This document shows, piece by piece, positions 1 through 9,173 of a stretch of 23,337 bases of DNA (position 1 is its first letter; each line of letters opens with the position of its first letter). The notes under the pieces are model-generated. The model was not told the origin of the DNA and made no database searches. It worked only from the letters and a program-made list of their open reading frames with translations. Origin of the DNA: Pelargonium cotyledonis. Taxonomy: Eukaryota; Streptophyta; Magnoliopsida; Geraniales; Geraniaceae. The translations under genes and the position numbers were made by a program. The stretch covers positions 1 through 23,337 of the forward strand of contig JAYMTA010000889.1 in NCBI GenBank assembly GCA_036897625.1. Direction: 5' to 3'.

Positions 1-198
1 GATAGATACATATACAAACACTCGATCTGTGTCTGGGTTGGTGTGTTTGCTTGGTGAGATAATGAGAAGAAGATAGTTGTATATGCTTGTAGCTATGTTT
101 TATTTTATTTTTTGTATGTTGTTGGTGATGTGTCAATTGTATTTTTTAGTTTTCTACTTCAGTCATAATTGTTAATTTTTTGAAAAAATTTCAAGATC

Positions 199-262
199 GC
201 CGGAAAATTCATGTATTGAGTTTACCGGTTGCTGGAAAATTCATGTGTTGAATTTTCTGGTT
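199..262. repeat. 32-bp tandem duplication (2 units)
   Basis: Unit 1 (199-230) and unit 2 (231-262) are exactly adjacent and equal in length. About 27 of 32 positions are identical; both share the core GGAAAATTCATGT. The differences are mostly transitions, so this is an old local duplication. Confidence 0.8.
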
Positions 263-269
263 AACAGTA

Positions 270-366
270 GGTATTAAATTGAGTTCAAAATGAAAGTTTA
301 GGTACCAACTTTGGCACAATTAAACTTTGGGTACTAAATTGAGTTTCAGAATAAAGTTTGAGTACC
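270..366. repeat. Two diverged 37-bp direct repeats
   Basis: Units at 270-306 and 330-366 both run from GGTAYTAAATTGAGTT to RGTACC through an AAAGTTT core, with a 23-bp spacer. They follow directly on the 32-bp tandem repeat. The block is probably a decayed repetitive element. No terminal repeats define its ends. Confidence 0.6.
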
Positions 367-2321
367 GTTTGTGCCTTTAACTTTTTTTTAAAAAAAAAAT
401 AAAATTATTAGCAATATACATTTTTAGGAGTTTTTATTAGCGGAAATTACTGGAACACCTTTGCGCTTATCACTTATAACTAAAAGTCTCGATTTTAGGC
501 TATTTTGAACAATTTTTCAACCATTGATCATTAGCACGTTTAGAGCTTGCAAATAGTGTGTGCAAGTCATGCTGAAGGTTGTTCGTGTGTTGCGCAACTG
601 AACACAAACACTATTTGATTTATCGTTGATAATCATATATATTATATTTGTGGTTGATAACCTAATAGGTTAATAATATAGTATTATGTATTTATGTCAA
701 CGTTATCAAATCATATATCATTGACAAATCACTTGTTAATTTCTTATACGTGGTCTCGATTATTTTTTTCTGGTGACATTAACAAAACTTATATCATCCG
801 TGTATCATAATTGTGTTTTAATTAAAAACCAACTAATATATATGTAATGTGAGCTAATTATAATTCAACCAAGTTGTCCATGAAATATTTACCTCCAAAT
901 GTTGTAAATAGCACAAGCAATTAGTTGCAACAAAACTTGGTTACAATTGATGCAACCTCTCATGCATTTGCCTATAAATTCCAAAAACTTTCATGGGCTG
1001 TTCTTGAATTATTTACTAAAGTGTGTTTTTGTGTATGATTGGAATTGGCAATAAGGTATTGATTGGAGGACAGCTCATGCATCATTGCTCACAACACAAA
1101 AGGTGAAGTGAAAGGAAAGGGTCCAAATAAATCATAAATGTGACCTAACAAAACTTCCCTATGCCATGATGTTTACTTGCTATCCTACGCCGGTTGGTCC
1201 ATTTCTTTCTTTTGAATGCTTCATAGATTTTCAATGGATTTGATTTACATATGTTTGAATTGTGATGATTTGAGAATCGGACAGATTGATCCGGTTGGTT
1301 GATTCGATAGACGACGAGCAACTGACAGTTCGGGCATACCAATCATGTTGTGTTGCATGGTTCAGCACAAACACGACGCATTTATGAATACAAAATAGAA
1401 ACGCGACAAGTTGAGTACGGTAATTAAATATGACGTATAAACATAACACAGGTGCACAAACACGCTTTACACGAGGAGACTCAACACGTTTGATGTGTTA
1501 TTATAGTTAATATGCAATTACAGCCTTAAGTGTCACTTTTGAATGTTTCATGTGTGTCACATTGTGGCCTCCAATAGATTTAAGTGTCTTAGCCCATTTT
1601 TCTTAAATTACTCGGTTGGAATTAACTAATTATTATTTTCTTAAAAAATGCAACTTTATACATGGTGAAAGAAAATGGGCCTATGCCCAATTACATGAAT
1701 ACAATTAAATGGGGCTAAACTCGGTTTTTTAACAATGGGCCTAAACTCAGTTGGGTTGCTATTTTCATTTAATAACAAATTAGTGTTTTTTTCAAATTTG
1801 CACATATGGACCTCCTAAACAAAGAACTTTAATTCATAGGAAATATAAAGTCAATATTACTAAGATTCTAAAACTATTCAAATACTTGTGACGCCCTAAA
1901 ATAGAAAAATCATAACATAAGAAAACAATTAAGTTGGACCATAACGACATTGTTGCAACTTACGTCGAAATGGGTATTGGTTGTGGACCTGTTCCATACG
2001 TACTTAATGAAATTTGTTCCATTTTTTTAAAAAAGGAAAACTCTTAGGTGTACCTTCTTATTCTTAACTGCTAAACAACGTACCGTTCGAATATAAAGTT
2101 TGATCCACGAATTTACAATTTCGACGAATATAAAATAGACATCGCTAATTTTCAAGTCGAGTTCATTAGGGAACAAATTGCAAACTTAGACAATCCACAA
2201 TTAGCAACACATTTTAGTAAGTAAATCTTATCTCGACACCATAAATCTTGTTTTGTTTGTTTTTCGAGTTTGAATTAAGTTTTTTCAATTCAATATATGA
2301 AAAAACTTGCTCCCATAGTCT

Positions 2322-2327
2322 TATAAA
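2322..2327 (+). promoter_or_regulatory. Probable TATA box of the SWIB gene
   Basis: TATAAA lies 188 nt upstream of the start at 2515 and is followed by a leader containing (CTT)7 at 2461-2480, a common plant 5' UTR feature. The distance suits a leader of about 150-160 nt. An ATG at 2402 would then lie inside the transcript (see findings). Confidence 0.5.
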
Positions 2328-2514
2328 GGAGAGGATAAAGGGCAAATAAGTAAATTCAAGAATCCCCACATGTGTTTAAATTGAGAATCTGTGAATTACA
2401 TATGGGTTTCGAGTTCGACAAGCAAATTCAACAAAAACACACACCCAAAACCCCCATCCTCTTCTTCTTCTTCTTCTTCTCCGCCGCGGTCTCTGGTTCT
2501 TCGCCGGCACAACA

Positions 2515-4435
2515 ATGGCCATGTCCTCCACCACCGTCTTCACCGCCTTCCTCTCCGCAACCGCGCCTCTTTCGGGTCCTTCTCCGTCTCTGCTTCCTGT
2601 ACGGTCCCTTCCCGTTAATCTCCGTTTGGCTCGCATCGCGACCTACGCCACCGCGTCCGAGTCGGCCTCCGAGCCCCGAGTGGGCCGAGGAATCATGAAG
2701 CCCCGCCCAGTGTCTCAGGAAATGCAGGAGTTTGTCGGCGCTCCAGTGATTGCTCGCACCACAGCGCTCAAGTTGATTTGGGCTTACATCAAGGAGAACA
2801 ATCTTCAGGTATGCTCTTGGTTCTGCTCTAATTTAGGACGTGGTTTTTGTTTGTGGTGGAGGGGTTTTGATGGGTTTTTTGTGTTTGGATAAGGTTGTGG
2901 AATGTTGGGTTTTGTCTTGTAGCATGCCTTGTTTCGGGTTATTTGGGGTTTTAGTTTATTGAAATGCTCTCAGTTTTTTGTTAACCTTCTGGTAAAGATG
3001 GATTATGGGTTTTTTATTAACTGTAATTGAGTTGGTTCCTAAGTAGTAGTTTGTGTGTGTGTGTGTGTGTCGAATTATTGAGTGTTTTTGTACTTGGGTT
3101 AGTGATTAAAGTTTAGATTTTTGAAGAAATTAAGTAGAAGTTGAGGTATTGAAATGCTTTGTGTTCTTTGGTAATGCTTCTGTTAGTCTAATTGAGTTTC
3201 TTTCTAATTAGTAGTTTTGCATTTGAATCTGGGTTTAATTTTTTTCCTTTTGTGTGTGTGTGTTGAGCTATCGGGTGTTTTTGTGTAACGGTAGTGTTTG
3301 AAGTTTTGATTTTGGCAGATATCAAGTAGGAATTGAAGTATTTAGCTAAGTAGATATCCACTCCAATACTTTACTTTTGTAGAGAGACAAAAAAAGTTTC
3401 ACTTTATCATAGTCCATACATTTGATTTGTCTCGGTTTTGACTTTTACTATTTGTTTTCTACTTGCAATGCTGGTGCTGGAAGAGTTGTTATAGGACAGG
3501 TTTTTTTGTTTCTGTGCGGTTTGTTATGGTAAAGAGGGTAACAAGGTCTGTCTTAATTCTCTTCTGGTGGTTGAGAATTTAAATGGGTCTTGAAGTTCAT
3601 GCCATTCTAACAAAGTTCATTTGATTTGCGCTGAGAGGTTGGCATGTTGATTGGAATGATGTGGGGCAAGCTATTGCAGTTTTTGCAGCATTGAAATCAA
3701 TGGTGGGACTATTAATGTGACAAGTATAGATACTGCCATTTTAACGGCTCTTAAAGTGATTTAACTGATGAGCCTCTCTTTCAATGGTCTCGTTTGAGAG
3801 CTCATAAGGCACACTATAATGCTTTGAGGTGACAATTTGGACCCGAACCTGCGGGAACCCAAAACCCTATCCACATTTTCTGGGTTCAGGTTGCATAAAA
3901 TGGACCCAAACACTTTTCAGGTCAGGCAACCCTGCATTAACCCAAACATTTCACACGTAAAATCCGCACCTCTTTCCGTCCGGGTTTGGATTGGGTATTT
4001 TGGGACCCAACCTAGAAAAACTTATTCGGACCCCGAGTGTACATGTCAATAATACTTCTCAAATCATCTTGTAGACTTTTTGTGTTATCTCAGAAAGTGA
4101 CATAAAATAGAAAGTCCGTTCACTACTTTGATTGTGTCATAACTGCTGAGCATATTTGTCGTTTGTTTTAGGCGTGTCGTCTACATGAGCTCATAAACAT
4201 AACTTATAGTCTGAATATTTTTCCTAATTCACTTGAAGATCAAGTGTGTATGCGTGTGTTCTGTACATGGTTGCGTTTAGTTTTGAACTGATTTGGTCTT
4301 TTCTTGTCAATTCAGGATCCCCAAGACAAGAAGATCATCGTGTGCGATGATAAGCTGAAGACGATATTTGCGGGAAAGGACCGTGTTGGGTTTCTTGAGG
4401 TGGCAAAGTTGATTTCTCCTCACTTTATCAAGTGA
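2515..4435 (+). CDS. SWIB/MDM2-domain protein, organelle-targeted (2 exons)
   Basis: The coding exons are 2515-2808 and 4316-4435, giving 137 residues. The intron (2809-4315, 1507 nt) is GT-AG and phase 0: exon 1 ends CTTCAG before GTATGC and exon 2 follows TTCAG. Residues 1 to about 55 are rich in Ser, Thr, Ala and Arg and nearly free of acidic residues until about 49, typical of a chloroplast or mitochondrial transit peptide. Residues about 65-137 form a complete SWIB fold, from SQEMQEFVGAPVIARTTALK through IWAYIKENNLQ (exon 1) to KTIFAGKDRVGFLEVAKLI and HFIK at the end. Stand-alone SWIB proteins of this size are known in plants; several are plastid- or mitochondrion-located and linked to nucleoids. 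The start has a strong plant context (ACAATGGC). The intron carries a TG microsatellite near 3052-3070 and a transposon-like segment near 3830-4048. The domain is clear; the organelle is inferred. Confidence 0.93.
3830..4048. mobile_element. Possible non-autonomous DNA transposon in the SWIB intron
   Basis: The segment begins TGACAATTTGGACCCGAACC and ends with the complementary TGTCA, giving a 5-bp terminal inverted repeat. Its interior is rich in ACCCGAAC and GGGTT blocks on both strands, unlike the T-rich intron around it. This style is common in plant hAT-like miniature elements. I could not find a convincing 8-bp target duplication, so the boundaries and class are tentative. Confidence 0.35.
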
Positions 4436-5280
4436 CCTTGCAAAGACCATCAGATAAAGATTTTCGTATTCACCAAAGATTGATGAAGCTAATATTTTTG
4501 TTAGTTGGTAGAGGCTGTATTTTGGGTTGGTGATCGTCCGAGTATCATGGATGTTTTAGCTTTTGTTAGACTTGGGTACAGAATTTAGTGGCATCTTCTA
4601 GGGTTCCTTCAACAGATGTAGGATTTGCAATTGCTACTTCTTTAGTAACCTCAAGTTTTTGATTTGTTGAAGATCTTGAACTCTATGTGGATTCATTTCA
4701 CGTTGTTCTATGCTTTTTTGGGTTTCCTGATATTTATCTTGAGCAATTAGTTTTTGAACTTGCAAGGAGCAAAAGAAAAATTCATAATCTAGTGAACAAA
4801 ATGGAGAGATCAAAGTTTGTTCCCACGAATCTTGTTCTTATTGTTCGTCCACTTATCAAAGTTGTTATTCGATAACCTAACTATTGCGAACTACTCAAAG
4901 ATATGCTTGTGGTCGTGATGGTAGGATAAGTAAAGCCATGTCTAGAGACAATAAACCAAAAACTGAAGAGTTGTGTAGACAAGCTCGGACATTACAATGT
5001 TGCTGGCGCGATATGAATGTAATCACTAAATGAGATAAACTCGAGTTCGAGTCTTTTTCAAAAAGACGAGGGTTGTCCAAGTAGATCAATACTAAATATT
5101 GATGTTTTAAGAGTGAAATAAAATTTAATTAGTACATTCGAAACGAGCCAAGAATAGTACTCGCTTGACCATAACTACATCTTCATGGACAGCCAAATGT
5201 CTCAAATAAATCCACAAGTAAAGATTCCAATAATAGAAAATGAAAAATTGAAATTATGTACATAAAATATATTTTTATAC
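4436..5280. other. SWIB 3' flank and PPR upstream region, no gene recognised
   Basis: The first part is presumably the SWIB 3' UTR. Around 4895-5090 the base composition changes and there is a box-B-like GAGTTCGAGTC followed by a short perfect hairpin (GTCTTTTT, C, AAAAAGAC), which may be a decayed repeat. The open frames at 4687-4875 (+) and 4895-5089 (-) look like chance. Confidence 0.5.
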
Positions 5281-5285
5281 TTTGA

Positions 5286-5295
5286 TGACGTGGCA
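5286..5295 (+). promoter_or_regulatory. G-box/C-box hybrid bZIP site upstream of the PPR gene
   Basis: TGACGTGGCA is a good match to the hybrid C-box/G-box bound by plant bZIP factors. An inverted CCAAT box (ATTGG, about 5302) follows. Both lie about 220-235 nt before the ATG at 5521, and a CT-rich leader fills 5450-5515. Function is inferred from position only. Confidence 0.4.
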
Positions 5296-5520
5296 TTTTT
5301 CTATTGGCTGCAGAAAATTCAAACCAGTGAATCTATCCACTGGAGAACCAAACTCCTCCCTCCTAAACTATCATTTCTATCTTTGTCACCAAACCGAAAC
5401 ACTCTCTCAGGTTATCACCGCACAAAACCATTGTCTCACTCTCGAAGCTCACTCACACTCACTAACTCGCTCTCTCACTCGCTCACCGACTCAGTACCAG
5501 ACCTCTCTGCGCCTCTATCC

Positions 5521-8017
5521 ATGGCAGAGAAGCTAGCATTTCCTCTTCTCCTCCCAAACCACACCCCTTCAAAACCCGCCATCTCCGGCCACCGCTACAA
5601 CCCGCCGCCTATGACGGACACACTGGTTGTAGAACTTCAAAAGATCCCAAATTCGTGCCAATTTACCAACCTACATACCAAAACCCAACCCAGAACCTTC
5701 ACTCGCATCGGCAGGGCACGAGATCACCCCCCCGGGCAACCATAGCACAGTCCCCTGCGAAAGGCCAAGGACCCCAACCGGCGCAAAGCCGTGGCAGCTC
5801 CATCGTCTCTCTCCTCAAGGTGAGCCAGTTTTCCGATCCTTGATCGACCCATGTTTTGATTACGCTAAAATTGGTGAAGTTTTGGGTCAATTGATGAACC
5901 CAATGGGTAGTGATAGACAACTGTTAGAGGATATTTTGGCCATTGTTAAGGGTTTAGGGTTTTACAAGAAATTTGACTTGGCTTGGAGTGTGTTCGAATG
6001 GTTTCGTAATCGTGAAGAGTGTGTCTCCATTATGAAGGGTCCTGTTGTTCCTATAATTATAGACATTCTTGGCAAACAGGGTCGGGTTTCAGAAGCAGCT
6101 TCCTTGTTGTATAGTCTTCGCGATGAGGGGACTGAGCTTGATACTTATGCTTTTACTTCTTTGATTAGTGTTTGTGCTAGTAATGGGAAGTATAAAGAGG
6201 CTATGGTCGCGTATAGGAGCATGCTCGAAGAGGAGTGCAAGCCTACTTTGGTCACTTACAATGTGATTTTGAATGTGTATGGGAAAATTGGCATGCCTTG
6301 GAAGGAGATTATGGCGATATTCAAGAAAATTAAGGACGGTGTCGGTGGGGTTGCTCCGGATGCATACACGTATAACACCCTTATTAGTTGTTGTCGGAGA
6401 GGGTGTATGTACGAAGAAGCTATTAGTTTTTTTGAGGAGATGAAATCGTCGGGCTTTCTTCCTGACAGGGTTACCTATAATGCTTTGCTGGATGTTTATG
6501 GGAAGTCTCGGCAGCCTGGGAAAGCTATGGAGGTTTTGAAGGAGATGGAGGTTAATGGGTTTAAACCTAGCACTGTGACTTACAATTCGTTGATATCTGC
6601 TTATGCAAGAGCCGGTCTGTTGGAGGAAGCAATGGAGCTTAAAACCCAGATGGTGGAAAAAGGTATGAAGCCTGATATTTTCACGTATACCACCCTTTTT
6701 TCGGGATTTGAAGAGGCGGGGAAGGATGATTCTGCAATGAAGGTTTTTGAGGAGATGAGGACTGCCGATTGTAAACCTACTATTTGTACTTTCAATGCAT
6801 TAATTAAGATGCATGGAGATCGGGGGAAATTCGCTGAAATGATGCAAGTTTTTGAAGAGATTAAGGCTTGCGAATGTGCCCCCGATATCGTGACTTGGAA
6901 CACACTTTTGGCGGTATTTGGCCGAAATGAGATGCACACAGAAGTTTCGGGTGTGTTCAAGGAAATGAAACGGGCAGGGTTTATACCTGAGAGGGACACT
7001 TTCAGTACATTGATCACTGCCTACAGCCGTTGTGGATTTCTTGACCAAGCCATTGTTGTTTATAAAAGAATGCTGGAGGCTGGGGTTACTCCGGACCTTT
7101 CCACCTACAATGCCGTTTTAGCTGCATTGGCTCGGGAAGGACATTGGGAACAGGCTGAGAAAGTAATTGCTGAGATGAAGGATGGTAGGTGTAAACCTAA
7201 CGAGACAACATATTCTTCGTTGCTCAATGCATATGCTAATGGAAAAGAGATTAAGCGGATGTGCGCTCTTAGTAAGGAAATTTATGCTGGCACAATCGAT
7301 CCACATCCAGTTCTCTTAAAGTCCCTTGTTTTAGTGTATAGCAAAAGTGGTCATCTTAAGGAAACTGAAAGCGCTTTCTTAGCCTTGACAAATAAGGGAC
7401 TGTCTCCGGATTTAAATACTATGAATGCAATGCTTTCAATATATGGGAGGCGGCAGAAGATTGAGAAAATGAATGAGATTTTGAACTTCATGATAGAGAG
7501 TGGCATTACTCCTAGCTTGTCAACTTACAATAGCTTGATGCATATGTACAGCCGGTCAGCAAACTACGAGAGGGCGGAAGAAATTTTGAGAAAAATCATT
7601 GGGATTGGAATCAAGCCCGACATAATTTCGTACAATACTGTTATATTTGCCTATTGTAGAAACTCTCGAACGAAAGAAGCTTCTCGGATACTTTTAGAAA
7701 TGAAGGATTGTGGGCTGGTTCCAAATGTGCTCACTTTCAATACCTTCATAGGAAGTTATGCATCTGATTCAAGGTTCGCAGAGGCTATTTGCGTAGTTAA
7801 ATACATGATCAAGCACGGATATAAACCAGACCGATATACATACAACACGATTGTTGATAATTATTGCAAGCTAGGGAAGCGGGATGAGGCAATCGTTTTT
7901 GTTGATGACCTTCACAAGCTTGATCCACATGTCGCAAAAGAGGAGCAAGCCAGGTTATCAAAACGCATTATACAGAAAAGGACACATGTTTTCCGGAAGC
8001 CTTACCGCAGGAGATGA
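5521..8017 (+). CDS. P-class pentatricopeptide repeat protein, At5g02860-like (frame interrupted)
   Basis: The gene is intronless and reads like Arabidopsis At5g02860 (about 819 residues), a predicted organelle RNA-binding protein. The ATG at 5521 opens MAEKLAFPLLLP, matching that family's start, and its frame runs to TAG at 5743-5745. The rest lies in the +1-offset frame, open from 5633 to TGA at 8015-8017. It holds the family segment AKPWQLHRLSPQGEPVFRSL (about 5783-5842) and then about 18 tandem 35-residue PPR motifs (TYN, LI, YGK and GFKPD-type signatures). No PLS, E or DYW tail is seen, and a short basic C-terminus ends the protein. The two frames meet if the run of seven C at 5727-5733 has one base too many; total length would then be about 831 residues. 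As written, initiation at 5521 gives only 74 residues. The ATG at 5894 could give a 707-residue product without targeting sequence. Identity is strong; whether the break is real is open. Confidence 0.9.
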
Positions 8018-8640
8018 TTCATACATTTCTCAGTTAGAGGACCATCAGCTATATATATGTTTAGCGTATATGGCTGGCGGCGGAGAGCTTTTGTAGATCA
8101 ATTAGGTGGCAGGAGGATCAAAGAAATAACTTTAAGGTATGTACAATTATCTATATATTTAGCAAAGAAATTATAACCAACATGTGCAGTTAAGCTGTGT
8201 TGTCTGTCAATTCTTTATTTTGTTGACGGGTTTGTGTTTGATGTGCTTGAATCTATACATGACATGACGTTTGTGAAGTCTTAATGAGCATTACTCGATA
8301 ATTAAAAGTAAATCTTTGTCGAAACTGTGGAAATTGGCCTATGATTAACATTATTTGGATGTATATGGCAATTAGTTGAAGTTGATTATATGGTTGGTGA
8401 TGGCTTAAGGCACAAATATGCAGCCATTTTTTCAGCTCATGCTGTAAGGTTGTTCCAATTTTGTGCAGTCTGGTAAATATGAAGAAAATTAGGGCACAAC
8501 ATCTTTTGTATTGGAATCATAGTTTGTGTTCAAAGAGCTGGACATTGCTGTTTCTTATGTTTAGAACCAAAGAGATAAGTAGTTGCTACGAATATGAAGA
8601 GAATGATATGTTTTAAAGAGAGTCAGGAACCGCTGGGTTT
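8018..8640. other. PPR 3' flank, no gene recognised
   Basis: AT-rich sequence that presumably includes the PPR 3' UTR. An AAG/GTATGT donor-like site near 8135 and a TTGTGCAG acceptor-like site near 8460 could define a 3'-UTR intron, but nothing else supports it. No coding signal was seen. Confidence 0.4.
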
Positions 8641-8646
8641 TGTCTT

Positions 8647-8747
8647 GTCAATTTAGTCCAATGTTTTCAAAAATTGTGTCAAATCGGGACATTCCGTCAA
8701 ATTCATAGACAAGATTCGTCATTGGATAACCTTTGGACTAAATTGAC
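8647..8747. repeat. 101-bp element with 15-bp perfect inverted repeats
   Basis: GTCAATTTAGTCCAA at 8647-8661 is exactly complementary to 8733-8747, with 71 bp between. Text of this kind (a CAATTTAGTCCA core) recurs in plant intergenic DNA in my recollection. It lies just beyond the stop of the small minus-strand ORF. No target-site duplication is obvious, so I call it a repeat and not a named transposon. Confidence 0.6.
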
Positions 8748-8759
8748 TTGATTGATAAT

Positions 8760-9044
8760 TCATGGACTACATCGGACTCTCTGGGATTGCAAGAGCCTCC
8801 GCTTCACAGGGTAGTAAGGCACCCCGACATCTAACTGAACCTCTCCTCCCAAGAACTCGCCACCACCTCCCCTTTTCGTTGTGCTGAAATCAGAGCTGAC
8901 AATTCTGATTTTGGGACGAGCCTTTTTGAGTTGTGAACTGTGGGTTTTACGAATACATGCTCGGATTTTACCAAAACAACCTGAAATGCAGGTCGGTTTT
9001 GAGTGTGACAAGTTTAGATCCAAATTGGCAGCTCTAGCGGACAT
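8760..9044 (-). CDS. Hypothetical small protein, 94 residues
   Basis: I do not recognise this protein. The frame opens with a true ATG (MSARAANLDLNLSHS) and closes at TGA 8760-8762. The product is basic, with a cysteine cluster (CISGCFGKIRAC, about residues 19-30), a Lys/Arg-rich middle (KKARPKIRIV) and a GGGG stretch at about 58-61. No membrane segment or clear signal peptide is seen. Its last residues run close to the inverted-repeat element at 8647-8747, so the natural C-terminus may have been altered. In support of a gene, six TGGGCTT motifs and a telo-box lie 30-130 bp upstream, the arrangement seen in many plant housekeeping promoters. Against it, the frame is short and could be chance, or one exon of a larger or decayed gene. 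It would be convergent with the PPR gene. Confidence 0.35.
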   Translation of the reverse strand: MSARAANLDLNLSHSKPTCISGCFGKIRACIRKTHSSQLKKARPKIRIVSSDFSTTKRGGGGEFLGGEVQLDVGVPYYPVKRRLLQSQRVRCSP

Positions 9045-9073
9045 TTGTCCCAGTTTGTTGAAAGCTTCTGTTA

Positions 9074-9173
9074 TGGGCTTAAGTTAAGGTTGGGCTTGTT
9101 CCAATCCTTATTAGTCCTCAAATGGGCTTTGTTGGGCTTTCAGTTGGATGGGCTTTGAGTGGGCTTAGGGTTT
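9074..9173 (-). promoter_or_regulatory. Site II cluster plus telo-box
   Basis: Six copies of TGGGCTT (9074, 9091, 9123, 9133, 9149, 9160; AAGCCCA on the minus strand) are followed by TTAGGGTTT at 9165-9173 (AAACCCTAA on the minus strand). Telo-boxes combined with site II/TCP motifs mark many promoters of ribosomal, replication and organelle-biogenesis genes in plants. The likeliest target here is the minus-strand ORF ending at 9044. Orientation is inferred. Confidence 0.5.

Larger units (their letters stand above)
1..2300. other. Intergenic, no gene recognised
   Basis: This stretch is AT-rich and has stop codons in all frames. The only open frames, around 1145-1449 on the minus strand, are short, overlap each other and resemble no family I know. 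It contains a 32-bp tandem repeat (199-262) and a pair of related 37-bp units (270-306, 330-366). A 19-bp direct repeat with two mismatches lies at 1708-1726 and 1734-1752. The beginning could be the 3' flank of a gene outside the window, but nothing proves this. Confidence 0.6.

Noticed and set aside
1860-1930. LTR retrotransposon end (TGTGACGCCC)
   Set aside because: Short match only; no partner LTR, primer site or polypurine tract.
2376-2636. Minus-strand and alternative-frame ORFs over the SWIB first exon
   Set aside because: They are shadows of the GC- and CTT-rich first exon; they contain Phe or Arg runs encoded by the CTT repeat and no family signature.
3837-4052. Coding ORF in the SWIB intron
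   Set aside because: Composition follows the ACCCGAAC-rich transposon-like segment; no recognised protein.
5640-5820. A short intron explaining the PPR frame change
   Set aside because: Available GT and AG sites would give an intron well under 150 nt and would delete residues conserved in the family. The C7 run explains the change with one base. The AAG/GTGAGC at about 5817 looks like a donor but lies inside conserved coding sequence.
6601-7306. Minus-strand ORFs inside the PPR gene
   Set aside because: Antisense shadows of a long coding region with regular repeats; no domain and no promoter.
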